DNA of 49,555 bases from Bacillus norwichensis (GTDB lineage: Bacteria > Bacillota > Bacilli > Bacillales > Bacillaceae_C): the NCBI RefSeq assembly GCF_014836955.1, contig NZ_JACSPV010000033.1, forward strand, positions 1 to 49,555, written 5' to 3'. The translations under genes and the position numbers were made by a program. How positions within the stretch are numbered: position 1 is the first letter of the stretch; the number at the start of each line of letters is the position of its first letter. This document shows positions 41,398-49,517 of the stretch, piece by piece. The notes beneath the pieces were generated by a model, which saw only the letters and a list, made by a program, of their open reading frames with translations, ran no database searches and was not told the origin of the DNA.

Positions 41398-41880
41398 ATG
41401 TCGAATGCAATCCCTATATTTCCAGAAATACCATTTCATATGATTGAACAAATATTGGAAAGTGGGAATTATATGAGCCAATTACAGTTCCATCCTGTAT
41501 GGAAAGACAAACTTACACTGAAGCAAAAAGAAGAACTGCTCACCTTTTTTGAAGAGCAGGCACCAATCACTGGGAAATTTGATGCAGTACTTGTAAGAGG
41601 GAAATACAAGAAAAATGAGGGAGCAGTCGCCACAGTATTGCTAAGAAATGGTTATGAGAAACTGTTGGACATCAAACAGGCGATAGTGGAAATTACGGAC
41701 TCAGCTAATCATTTGGTTGCTGCTGAAAAGTTTGAACTGGATCTCTCTTTAAAAGGGGATTCTGCACTGCCATGGTCGTTTGTCTTTTCTAGGGAATCCG
41801 TAAAAAAAGCGGATGTTGATTCCGCAAACTGGAAGATTCATGTAGATTTACAAGAAGAGATTCAAACAAAAAAAGAGTGA
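41398..41880 (+). CDS. SLAP domain-like protein
   Basis: A 160-residue protein without signal peptide. The central region (FHPVWKDKLTLKQKEELLTF, VLLRNGYEKLLDIKQAIVEI, ALPWSFVFSRESV) resembles SLAP domains found near S-layer secretion genes in Bacillus. Assignment is moderate. It begins 18 bp after the TetR stop, so it probably belongs to the same operon. Start taken as ATG 41398; only GGGAA lies upstream, and a TTG at 41389 is possible. Repeat copy E begins about 50 bp downstream. Confidence 0.6.
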   Translation: MSNAIPIFPEIPFHMIEQILESGNYMSQLQFHPVWKDKLTLKQKEELLTFFEEQAPITGKFDAVLVRGKYKKNEGAVATVLLRNGYEKLLDIKQAIVEITDSANHLVAAEKFELDLSLKGDSALPWSFVFSRESVKKADVDSANWKIHVDLQEEIQTKKE

Positions 41881-41928
41881 CCTATTCGCCGCTCTTTCTA
41901 CCACTTTTCAACAAGACTTATCAAATTC

Positions 41929-42105
41929 ACCTTTACGCTCAGATTGTATCGAGCTCAAGCTCGATACATCTCCTCTGAAAATCTGTGGTATCCGCCGGAG
42001 GCTTTAACTTTATTCAGTCGGGGTTTGAACCCCTTCTGAATGAAATACCAATAAACATTCATCTCACACTTACAAAAGTGGGAGACTTCTGCTGAATGAA
42101 GTTAA
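41929..42105 (-). repeat. Structured dispersed repeat, copy E
   Basis: Overlaps the 3' end of the phosphatase gene: the phosphatase stop codon and about its last 11 codons lie in the repeat. It carries the clearest internal palindrome of the family, GTATCGAGCT-CA-AGCTCGATAC (41947-41968). The terminal GGCGC hairpin is degraded in this copy. AGAAGTCTCCCACTTTTGT opens the minus-strand structure. Confidence 0.85.
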
Positions 42106-42876
42106 TAACGAATTGAGATCCTTGATAATATAATCCGGATAAATTTTCATCTGGTCAACATCCTCTTTCCTTGCCACTCCAGAAAGGACAAGACACGTAC
42201 GAATTTTACTAAACTTGCCCAATAGAATATCAGTTTCCAACCGATCACCCACAATTAAGCATCGATCTCTATCCACGTTTAATTGTTTCAGAATCCGTTC
42301 CCCATAAAAAGCCGAAGGCTTTCCGGTTACTTCAAAGATAGGCTGTCCTGATGCCACTTCAATTGCGCGGGCAATCGCATAAGTATCAGAAACAACTCCC
42401 CCCGGAACAGGGCAGGTTGGATCTGGATTTGTCACAATGAGCTTCGCTCCATTTCTGACAGCCGTCATAGCCAGGTTCAACTTATCATACGTAAAGGAGC
42501 GATCCAGTCCAACGATTACATGTGTCGCTTCCAAGGGATCCTCCGTCATTTTCAGTGAGAAATGATTGAATTCTGTTTTGATTGCCTCTTCTCCGATAAC
42601 ATAAATGAGAGCGTCAGGAAAGTTCTCCGAGAAATATAAAGCCGAAATAAAAGGACCTGTCAGTATTTCCTCGCTGGATACATCTACCCCTAATGCTTCC
42701 AGTCTTTTTCGGCAGCCTTCTCGGGTCTGGGTTGGCGAGTTCGTAATAAATAATATTTTTTTCTGATTCATTCTTAACAAATCGAGTGTTTCCTTTGCTC
42801 CAGGCAAAATATTATTCCCCAAATAAACCGTCCCGTCCAAATCAAAACAATACGCTTCAAAATCATCAATATTCAT
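42070..42876 (-). CDS. HAD-superfamily phosphatase, NagD-type
   Basis: A 268-residue type IIA HAD phosphatase. Motif I is CFDLDGTVYLG, motif II FITNSPTQT, the cap domain follows, and motif IV is LIVGDRLETDI. NagD-type enzymes dephosphorylate sugar phosphates, nucleotides or glycerol phosphate. Start is ATG 42876 with GGAGGAA upstream. As last gene of a glycerol-3-phosphate-type uptake operon, it may hydrolyse glycerol phosphate; this is inference. Its last 11 or so residues (LTSFSRSLPLL) and stop are encoded by repeat copy E, so the native C-terminus may have been replaced. Confidence 0.85.
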   Translation of the reverse strand: MNIDDFEAYCFDLDGTVYLGNNILPGAKETLDLLRMNQKKILFITNSPTQTREGCRKRLEALGVDVSSEEILTGPFISALYFSENFPDALIYVIGEEAIKTEFNHFSLKMTEDPLEATHVIVGLDRSFTYDKLNLAMTAVRNGAKLIVTNPDPTCPVPGGVVSDTYAIARAIEVASGQPIFEVTGKPSAFYGERILKQLNVDRDRCLIVGDRLETDILLGKFSKIRTCLVLSGVARKEDVDQMKIYPDYIIKDLNSLLTSFSRSLPLL

Positions 42877-42893
42877 GATTGATTCCTCCGTTG

Positions 42894-44015
42894 TCAGCAA
42901 GATGTTAGCAAAGCTTCTTTTTGAATCGCGTTTTCTGTCAACCGCTTTTCCGTCTTCTTATCAAATATATGAGTGGATTCTTGGTTAAAGCGAAGATTGA
43001 TTCTATCCCCCGTTTTCAAGGTTTCGTCCGTTTTACATTTAATGACAATTTCTTGATTTGCCAATCGCGTATGAACAAGCATTTCCGCCCCGTTTCTTTC
43101 GATTAATTCCACCACTCCTTTTAAAGTGGTTTCTTCAAAAGTGATAGCAATATCTTCCGGCCGAATTCCCAACACAACTGCTTCACCATGATTGGCATTT
43201 ACAATGCTTTTCTCACTTTCCGAGAATGAATAGGATGCTTCGCCCAAGCCAAAAACAAATCGATCGCCCTGCACCTTGCCACGTAGAAAATTCATGCCCG
43301 GCAGCCCAATGAAACTTGCCACAAACATATTTTCAGGTGTGCTGTAAACTTTGGAAGGTGTACCAATTTGCTGAATTTCCCCATCTTTCATAATGACAAT
43401 TCTTGTAGCCATCGTCATAGCTTCCGTTTGGTCATGGGTAACATAAATCGTCGTTGTTCCCAACTGGCGGTGTAATCTAATAATCTCTGCCCTCATATGC
43501 ACACGCAGTTTGGCATCTAAATTCGATAACGGTTCATCCATCAGAAAAATACTTGAGTTACGGACAATCGCCCTGCCCAGGGCTACCCTTTGCCTCTGCC
43601 CCCCAGAAAGCTCCTTCGGTTTTCTTTTCAACAAGCTGGTCAATCCCAAGATTTCGGAAGTCTCTTCAACCTTTGCCTTCACTTGATCTTTTGGCGTCTT
43701 TTGACGCCTCAATCCAAAAGCCATATTTTCAAACACCGTCATATGGGGATATAACGCATAATTTTGGAAAACCATGGAAATCCCCCTATTTTTCGGTTCT
43801 ATCTCATTGACCCTGCGGCCATCAATCAACAAGTCTCCTTCAGAAATGTCTTCCAGACCAGCAATCATTCTTAAAGTAGTTGACTTGCCACATCCTGATG
43901 GCCCGACAAGTACAATAAATTCCTTTTCTTCAATATCCAAATTGAAATTCTTAACAGAATGCCCTTGGCTGCCAGGATATGTTTTGCATACATTATTTAA
44001 TTGAATTTTCGACAT
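42894..44015 (-). CDS. ugpC: ABC transporter ATPase, UgpC/MsmX type
   Basis: A 373-residue carbohydrate-importer ATPase. Walker A GPSGCGKST, signature LSGGQRQRVALGRA, Walker B IFLMDEPLSNLDAKL and H-loop YVTHDQTEAMT are all intact; the C-terminal third is a TOBE/MalK-type regulatory domain. GGGGGAAG precedes the ATG. It overlaps the TIM-barrel gene by 23 bp. It powers the permeases encoded upstream in the operon, and enzymes of this type can serve several importers. Confidence 0.94.
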   Translation of the reverse strand: MSKIQLNNVCKTYPGSQGHSVKNFNLDIEEKEFIVLVGPSGCGKSTTLRMIAGLEDISEGDLLIDGRRVNEIEPKNRGISMVFQNYALYPHMTVFENMAFGLRRQKTPKDQVKAKVEETSEILGLTSLLKRKPKELSGGQRQRVALGRAIVRNSSIFLMDEPLSNLDAKLRVHMRAEIIRLHRQLGTTTIYVTHDQTEAMTMATRIVIMKDGEIQQIGTPSKVYSTPENMFVASFIGLPGMNFLRGKVQGDRFVFGLGEASYSFSESEKSIVNANHGEAVVLGIRPEDIAITFEETTLKGVVELIERNGAEMLVHTRLANQEIVIKCKTDETLKTGDRINLRFNQESTHIFDKKTEKRLTENAIQKEALLTSC

Positions 44016-44793
44016 CCTGCTTCCCCCAGCTATTTATTTTTACAAAATTCATCGAGTTCTCGGCTCGTTCAACCGTATTTGTTTCAAACACGTACTTCAC
44101 AGACCTGTCCTCTAAAGCAAACAATAAAGGCCCAAAAGGAATAGTCCCTTCTCCAATCTGCAAATGTTCATCACTCACACCATGATTGTCATTAATATGC
44201 AGACCATATAAATATGGAAAAGCTTTTGTACATTCTTCTAGAAACCGCGGCTTCTCATTCATATAACAGTGCCCTGTATCAAGCATGATGCCCGCACGAG
44301 GGGTATCAATCATTTCAACCACCTTATTGAGCTCGTCAATAGAAGTGCCTACAGCCATTTCAGCATAAGGGACATTTTCAACAACAAGCTTTGTTTTTTC
44401 AGGCAGCTCCCCGAGCATTTTCTTTGAGAAATTGGCGGCTGATTCCAGACCGCCACTAACAGACGGATGACTGCCAAGATGAAGTAACACATAGTCCACT
44501 TCCAGGATTTCAGCTATAAACAAGCATTTCTCCCAAATTTGCTCTGTCACTTCGTCTGGCTTTGCGGGATTAAATCCAACAATCGGCAGGTGAAAACCAA
44601 ATGAGACACCATTGTCTTTTCCAAGTCTCGCCAGTTTCTCCAATTGTGTTCTGTCCATGTCAAACAGCCGTCTGCCATGAGTCTCTCCTTCCCCCATAAT
44701 CTCAATCGATTTCCACCCTTTTTCAATAATAGCTTCAATCGCTTCCTCAATGGGAAGTTTAAATAACGTATAAGTTGAAATGGAATACTTCAA
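43993..44793 (-). CDS. Sugar phosphate isomerase/epimerase-like TIM-barrel protein
   Basis: A 266-residue xylose-isomerase-like (AP endonuclease 2 fold) protein. Metal-site-type segments are visible: FHLPIVGF, LLHLGSHPS, VVENVPYAEM, MLDTGHCYMN and LHINDNHGVSDEHLQIGEG. The start is probably TTG 44793 (KYSISTYTLF), with AAAGGGG 7 bp upstream; an ATG at 44814 that overlaps the permease stop (ATGA) is an alternative. Its place inside a Ugp operon is uncommon. It may isomerise or cleave an imported phosphorylated substrate. Confidence 0.8.
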   Translation of the reverse strand: MKYSISTYTLFKLPIEEAIEAIIEKGWKSIEIMGEGETHGRRLFDMDRTQLEKLARLGKDNGVSFGFHLPIVGFNPAKPDEVTEQIWEKCLFIAEILEVDYVLLHLGSHPSVSGGLESAANFSKKMLGELPEKTKLVVENVPYAEMAVGTSIDELNKVVEMIDTPRAGIMLDTGHCYMNEKPRFLEECTKAFPYLYGLHINDNHGVSDEHLQIGEGTIPFGPLLFALEDRSVKYVFETNTVERAENSMNFVKINSWGKQDVENSIK

Positions 44794-44810
44794 TTCGCTT
44801 CCCCTTTCTG

Positions 44811-45596
44811 TCATTTGATTCCTGAGTGCATGAAACTCGATATGAACTGCTTTTGAAAAATGAAGAAGGCCATCAAAAGCGGCAAAGCAACAAACAAAGT
44901 TGCAGCACCAACAACTCCCCACTGAGCACCGGAATCGGATGCTTTGGCAAACATAGACAGTCCGACTGTCAGTGGACGGTTTTCATCGGAGTCAGTGATA
45001 ATTAACGGCCATAGGAAATTGCTCCATTGATGACATACAGAGATAAGCCCAAAGGCGATGTACGTCGGCTTTGCCAACGGAACATATACATGCCAGATGA
45101 TCTGGAGCCGATTGCAGCCTTCCATTTTCGCAGCTTCTTCCAGTTCATACGGAATTCCTTTAAACGTCTGCCTAAGCAGGAAAATACCGAACGCGGAAAT
45201 GAAATATGGCATCATGATGGCCAGCTTCGTATCATAAATACCCAGCTGGGCAATCGTATTTGAGTTTGGAAAAATCAGCAGTTCAATAGGAATCATGATC
45301 TGCACGAGATAAAGAAGGAACATGATTCCCTGTCCGATGAAATTCATCCGGGCAAACGCATAGGCAGCAAGTGTCATCGTAACAAGCTGCACAGCCAAAA
45401 TCACAACGACGATAATCATCGTATTAAGATAATACTGAGCGAAAGGAGCAGTGTTCCAGGCCACCGCAAAATTACTAAATGTAAATGAAAATCCTTCCGA
45501 TTTTGTATCTTTAAAGGCCATATAGATGATCCCGAAAAGGGGAAGAGCCCAAAGCAGAGCTAAAACATATGTCAAAATATTAATCAGGCGACTCAA
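44811..45596 (-). CDS. ugpE: ABC transporter permease, UgpE-like
   Basis: A 261-residue MalG-type inner-membrane permease with six predicted helices. The EAA loop is ELEEAAKMEGCNRLQIIWHVYVPL, which docks on the ATPase. The start is TTG with AGGTGG upstream. It is slightly shorter than usual (270-280 residues), mainly at the N-terminus. It lies 12 bp after the other permease gene. Confidence 0.92.
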   Translation of the reverse strand: MSRLINILTYVLALLWALPLFGIIYMAFKDTKSEGFSFTFSNFAVAWNTAPFAQYYLNTMIIVVVILAVQLVTMTLAAYAFARMNFIGQGIMFLLYLVQIMIPIELLIFPNSNTIAQLGIYDTKLAIMMPYFISAFGIFLLRQTFKGIPYELEEAAKMEGCNRLQIIWHVYVPLAKPTYIAFGLISVCHQWSNFLWPLIITDSDENRPLTVGLSMFAKASDSGAQWGVVGAATLFVALPLLMAFFIFQKQFISSFMHSGIK

Positions 45597-45608
45597 CTGT
45601 ACACCACC

Positions 45609-46493
45609 TTAGCTATAGTGAATTTTCCGATCCGCTCCAAAAAACTGTATGGAGGCAATCACTAGCATCAAAACCAGCACTACCACCGTTGCTGAAGATG
45701 CTTTTCCGTAATCCAGGAAACGGAAGGTACTTTCATAAATGTAATAAAGCAGGAGATTACTTGCATTATTGGGACCGCCTTGCGTCATCACAACAAGCTG
45801 ATCCACAGTTTTGAACGCATTGGTTGTAGCAATGACAATAGAGAATAAAGTTGTCGGCATAATCAAGGGGAAAATGATTTTCCTAAATTGGACCCATTTC
45901 GAAGCCCCGTCCATATAGGAAGCTTCCAGCAATTCCTTCGGAATATTTTGAAGCGCGGCCAGATAAAAAATCATAAAGAATCCAGCTTCCTTCCAAATAA
46001 CCATCACCATGATAGCCATCAGTGCCGTGCCTGAATTTCCAAGCAAGTTCATCTCCCCTGCACCGAGGAACTTAAATAGGCTGTTAATCATCCCATATTC
46101 AGGTGTGTAAAAGAACAGCCAGATAAACGCTGCGGTCACCATCGGAATGACTACAGGATAAAAGAAAAACGTTCGTGCCAAACTGCTTCCCACCATCGTC
46201 CGATTGACCAATATGGCCAGCCCCATTCCAATCAACACACTTGTTGGAACGGTACCAACAGCAAATAGCAGATTATTGATAAAAGCCTTCCGAAACACCT
46301 CATCTTCCCACATCATTTTAAAGTTTTCCGAACCGATATAAACCGGCTCAGTAGTTGATAAATCCGATTGAAAAAAGCTCATGATAAAGGTCTTAAAGAT
46401 CGGATACAACGTAAACAAGATGAGGAAAATAAGGGACGGAAGGAGAAAAAGCCAGGCAGATGCATTTTCTTTTAATTGTTTGCTTTTTCCCAA
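45609..46493 (-). CDS. ugpA: ABC transporter permease, UgpA-like
   Basis: A 294-residue MalF-type permease with six predicted helices and EAA loop KELLEASYMDGASKWVQFRKI. Start is chosen as TTG 46493, 6 bp after GAGGTG; a GTG at 46502 lies inside that site. It lies 21 bp after ugpB. Together with UgpE it forms the channel. Confidence 0.92.
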   Translation of the reverse strand: MGKSKQLKENASAWLFLLPSLIFLILFTLYPIFKTFIMSFFQSDLSTTEPVYIGSENFKMMWEDEVFRKAFINNLLFAVGTVPTSVLIGMGLAILVNRTMVGSSLARTFFFYPVVIPMVTAAFIWLFFYTPEYGMINSLFKFLGAGEMNLLGNSGTALMAIMVMVIWKEAGFFMIFYLAALQNIPKELLEASYMDGASKWVQFRKIIFPLIMPTTLFSIVIATTNAFKTVDQLVVMTQGGPNNASNLLLYYIYESTFRFLDYGKASSATVVVLVLMLVIASIQFFGADRKIHYS

Positions 46494-46514
46494 TTCCTTC
46501 ACCTCATTGAACGA

Positions 46515-47852
46515 TTACTTATACGGCTTTAACAGAGCATCAGCCTCTTTTTGTGCTTTTTCTAGTGTTTCGTCTACATCTGAACCACCGATTGCTGCTT
46601 GAATGGCATCAGATAAAATCTTGATGATTTTCCCCTGCTCGTAAACAGAGATTTCTTTATGGGCGGTTTCTAGCTGCTGCATCGCTGTCAGCGCCTGCGG
46701 AAATGAATCTGTGTACTCTTTTAACGCAGGGGTTTCATAGCTTGATTGACGCGTAGCAATATACCCTGTGTCAATGCTCCACTGTGCTGCACGTTCAGAA
46801 TCCGCAATCCATTTGATAAATTCCATTGAAGCAAGCTGTCTCTCCTCAGAAATATCCTTGAAAATATAGAAGTTTCCTCCGCCTGTTGGAGTGGCAGCAC
46901 GCTCATTTTCCGGTAAATAAGCGACACCAAATTCAAAATCAGCGTTGTTTTTAACATTCGTCAGGTTTCCGGTAGTTGAGAGCATCATAGCTGTCTTTCC
47001 TTCAATGAAATCGGAAGGAACCGTATTCCAGTCAAGCACTCCCTCCGGCATCACTTTATGTTTCTTGGACAAATCAACCCAATATTGAAGGGCTGTTTTA
47101 GCTGCGTCAGAGTTAAAATATACTTCTTTACCATCATCACTCATTAAATTTCCTTCACCCGCTTGCAGCGCAAGTGCCTGATAGATCCAATAACCGCTGA
47201 TGGTAGCTGGCAACTCTATTCCCCACTGCCCGTCTTTCGAAAGTTTTTTACCATATTCGACAACCTCATCCCAATTTTCAGGGGCTTTTTCCGGATCCAG
47301 ACCGGCTTGCTTGAATTGATCTTTGTTGTAATAGAGCAAGACCGTACTCCGTTGAAATGGAACAGACCAAGTTTTTCCTTCCGCCTGTGAGTTCAACATG
47401 AATCCTGGGAAGAAATCATCCATCATTTTTTTAGCTTCGGGGTCCTTTTCAATCATGTCATCCAAAGGAAGAATGGCATCTTTCAGCTGGAAGAGATCCA
47501 CTGAAAGGAGGACTGCCAAATCCGGAGCCTTTCCATTTTTAACCGCTGTCTGCACCTTTGTCATGGACTCATCGTAGTTTCCGCTATATACCGGTGTTAC
47601 TGTGACCTTTTTTCCGTCAACCTCAATGCCCTCTTTGTTGAACTCTTCGGCATATCCGTCAATTACTTTTGTAATTTCACCGCCGACATTCACCGGGTAA
47701 TACCAGGTCAGATCAATCGTTTCTCCATTCTTTTCTCCAGACTTTGAAGCACCTGATTTGCTGCTATCAGAACTTGAAGAGTTACTGCCGCATGCACTTA
47801 GCACTGTAAAAACAAATAATAAGAGTGCCAGAAATATTGGTGTTTTTCTCAT
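46515..47852 (-). CDS. ugpB: ABC transporter solute-binding lipoprotein, UgpB-like
   Basis: A 445-residue family 1 solute-binding protein. Signal peptide with lipobox LSAC (Cys21), then a Ser-rich linker. Mature features: ITKVIDGYAEEFNKE, VPFQRSTVLLYYNKDQFKQAG and TGGGNFYIFKD, as in UgpB proteins that bind glycerol-3-phosphate or its diesters. First gene of the operon, behind a leader terminator and next to glpP, which supports glycerol phosphate as ligand. Confidence 0.9.
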   Translation of the reverse strand: MRKTPIFLALLLFVFTVLSACGSNSSSSDSSKSGASKSGEKNGETIDLTWYYPVNVGGEITKVIDGYAEEFNKEGIEVDGKKVTVTPVYSGNYDESMTKVQTAVKNGKAPDLAVLLSVDLFQLKDAILPLDDMIEKDPEAKKMMDDFFPGFMLNSQAEGKTWSVPFQRSTVLLYYNKDQFKQAGLDPEKAPENWDEVVEYGKKLSKDGQWGIELPATISGYWIYQALALQAGEGNLMSDDGKEVYFNSDAAKTALQYWVDLSKKHKVMPEGVLDWNTVPSDFIEGKTAMMLSTTGNLTNVKNNADFEFGVAYLPENERAATPTGGGNFYIFKDISEERQLASMEFIKWIADSERAAQWSIDTGYIATRQSSYETPALKEYTDSFPQALTAMQQLETAHKEISVYEQGKIIKILSDAIQAAIGGSDVDETLEKAQKEADALLKPYK

Positions 47853-47935
47853 TTTTTTTTCAACCTCTTTCTTATTGAGATATTGTCCCGATAAATACTA
47901 GAGCTGTTATGACGCTTTTTACAACCTCCTTCTCG

Positions 47936-47990
47936 ACAAAAAGAGACCACAAATATACTGTTTTTAAACAACAGATATTTGCGGCCTCTC
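47936..47990 (-). terminator. Leader terminator of the ugp operon, probable GlpP antitermination target
   Basis: A long imperfect stem (47943-47990; arms GGCCGCAAATATCTGTT and AACAGTATATTTGTGGTC) followed on the minus strand by TCTTTTTGTC. It lies 84 bp before the ugpB ATG and 85 bp after the glpP stop. Its placement in the leader between a likely promoter and ugpB is what an antitermination target needs. Confidence 0.75.
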
Positions 47991-48039
47991 TCTTCGCGCC
48001 TGTTTGCTATTTACTTTTCGATTATCAATATACCAGTCT

Positions 48040-48069
48040 ATTATTTAGTTCTTATGAATGGATTGTAAA
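48040..48069 (-). promoter_or_regulatory. Candidate ugp operon promoter
   Basis: TTTACA (48064-48069), 18-bp spacer, AATAAT (48040-48045), right after the glpP stop and upstream of the leader terminator. Matches are 5/6 and 5/6. Confidence 0.5.
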
Positions 48070-48075
48070 GATTTC

Positions 48076-48663
48076 TTAAAGATGATTGAAATCCAATTTC
48101 CATAACTTTGTATTGGATGTAGTCACAGCTGTCGCTCCCCGTTCCAAGGCTTCCTTTGCGTGCTCGGCTGTCGTTAGCAACCCGCCCGTAATGACTGGAA
48201 CAGGGGAAACCTCCGACAATTTTTCAAGGAAATCTGGAGCTCTGCTGGGCATGATTTCAATAATATCGGACTGTAAATGTTCCATGGTGTTCAACAAATG
48301 ATCATAAACCTCTGTGTCAATCAGAAATACCCTTTGAATGACGAACATCCCCTTTGACTTAGCTCGTTTAATAATGCTGGATTTCGTAGTGACAATAGCA
48401 AACGGCTTAATATAATCAACAATGATATCCATCCCATGCTTATCCACCTGCAATCCGCCGATCTTTTCGACGTGCAAAATAACCGGGAGCCCTTCACTTT
48501 GCAGCACATCCACATACTGTTTCACATTCAAAATAGTCCCTGTCATTAAGATAACTGCCGAAATATGATCTTTATACTTAATCGCCTTTTCAATAGATCT
48601 GGGCTCTTTAATGGCAGCAATTAATTTATGTTTGTTCAGCCTTTCTTCAAAAGCTTTTATCAT
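48076..48663 (-). CDS. glpP: Glycerol-3-phosphate-responsive antiterminator
   Basis: A 195-residue RNA-binding regulator. The C-terminal signature AVTTSNTKLWK and segments VILHVEKIGGLQVDKHGMD, IVTTKSSIIKRAKSKGMF, IEIMPSRAPDFLEKL and VITGGLLTT match GlpP of Bacillus. With bound glycerol-3-phosphate, GlpP prevents termination in glp leaders. Start is ATG 48663, about 10 bp after GAGGAG; an ATG at 48687 is possible. It directly precedes the ugp operon and its leader terminator. Confidence 0.93.
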   Translation of the reverse strand: MIKAFEERLNKHKLIAAIKEPRSIEKAIKYKDHISAVILMTGTILNVKQYVDVLQSEGLPVILHVEKIGGLQVDKHGMDIIVDYIKPFAIVTTKSSIIKRAKSKGMFVIQRVFLIDTEVYDHLLNTMEHLQSDIIEIMPSRAPDFLEKLSEVSPVPVITGGLLTTAEHAKEALERGATAVTTSNTKLWKLDFNHL

Positions 48664-48826
48664 AATTGAGCGGCTCCTCTTGTTCATTGAATTGGTATTC
48701 CTTATATCCAGTGTACTTCATGGAGTCAAGTATACTGAAGACCCTAATACAATTTCCATACACTTCATAAAAGCATTGCCTAAAGCTTTGTTATTTTATA
48801 ATCTTATTTTATAAGAGAGATGAGAA

Positions 48827-49372
48827 ATGGTGGTGTTGCAATTGATTCAAATGATTAAGGAGTTGGACGATGACATTTTGTATTGGGAAGTTTGGCAAGA
48901 CGGGAAGTCCCTTATCCTTCACTACGGCACTGTTGGTGATACTGGTGAAACACAGGAAAAGAAACTGCCCTTATTGAAAAAGGCAGAAAGAGTCATGGAC
49001 GAACTCTCTAAAGAGCAACTACAGGAAGGCTTTGATTATTTGGACGAAGATGAATTAATCCAACTTGTTATCCAATACAGCTACAGAGAAAGCGATATGG
49101 AATCAACGCTTGAAAAAAGACATGATGTTGAAGATTTGATGAATGAGTGTTTAGGCTGGACAGGAAATGGCCATTGTGGTGGAGGAGATATTGGCAGTGG
49201 AACGGCCAACATTTTTAACTATGTGATAGACATGGAAAAAGCAGCACAAACAATCATGGAAGAATTAAAAGATAATGCCCTATTGGAAGATGCAAAAATT
49301 GCTTATTCCCATCCGGAAGATGAGAAATATATTGTTCTGTATCCCCAGGGAGCAGAATTCAATTTGATGTAA
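48827..49372 (+). CDS. WGR-like domain protein of unknown function
   Basis: A 181-residue soluble protein. The N-terminal part (ILYWEVWQDGKSLILHYGTVGDTGE) resembles a WGR domain, with WxxW and the GTVG turn. The middle is acidic (DYLDEDELIQL). A C-terminal domain contains WTGNGHCGGGDIGSGTANIF. That glycine/histidine loop is distinctive but I do not recognise its family. The upstream site is weak (GAGAGATGAG). Single-gene unit with a terminator. Confidence 0.68.
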   Translation: MVVLQLIQMIKELDDDILYWEVWQDGKSLILHYGTVGDTGETQEKKLPLLKKAERVMDELSKEQLQEGFDYLDEDELIQLVIQYSYRESDMESTLEKRHDVEDLMNECLGWTGNGHCGGGDIGSGTANIFNYVIDMEKAAQTIMEELKDNALLEDAKIAYSHPEDEKYIVLYPQGAEFNLM

Positions 49373-49373
49373 T

Positions 49374-49402
49374 AGAGCGTTGGGATACCAAGCGCTCTTT
49401 TG
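49374..49402 (+). terminator. Terminator of the WGR-like gene
   Basis: Stem AGAGCGTTGG / CCAAGCGCTCT with one bulged G, 4-nt loop, then TTTT. It begins just after the stop codon. Confidence 0.8.
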
Positions 49403-49491
49403 CGATATAAAAACCCCCTGCCAAAGGGAGGAGGCCCAAACGCTCCGTATTTTTTAAATAGCACTTTTTATTTCCCGACGGGTTTGTCAAA

Positions 49492-49517
49492 TAAAGTGTG
49501 TAAGTACACTTTATTCA
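49492..49517 (-). terminator. Terminator of the gene entering from the right edge
   Basis: A perfect 10-bp stem AATAAAGTGT / ACACTTTATT with a 6-nt loop. On the minus strand it includes the stop codon of the partial right-edge frame. Confidence 0.6.

Noticed and set aside
12107-42105. The five repeats as a CRISPR array
   Set aside because: Units are about 180-195 bp, kilobases apart and internally structured; there are no short regular spacers and no cas genes.
48611-48814. Plus-strand frame opposite the start of glpP
   Set aside because: It has no site or family and overlaps the start of a clear glpP gene.
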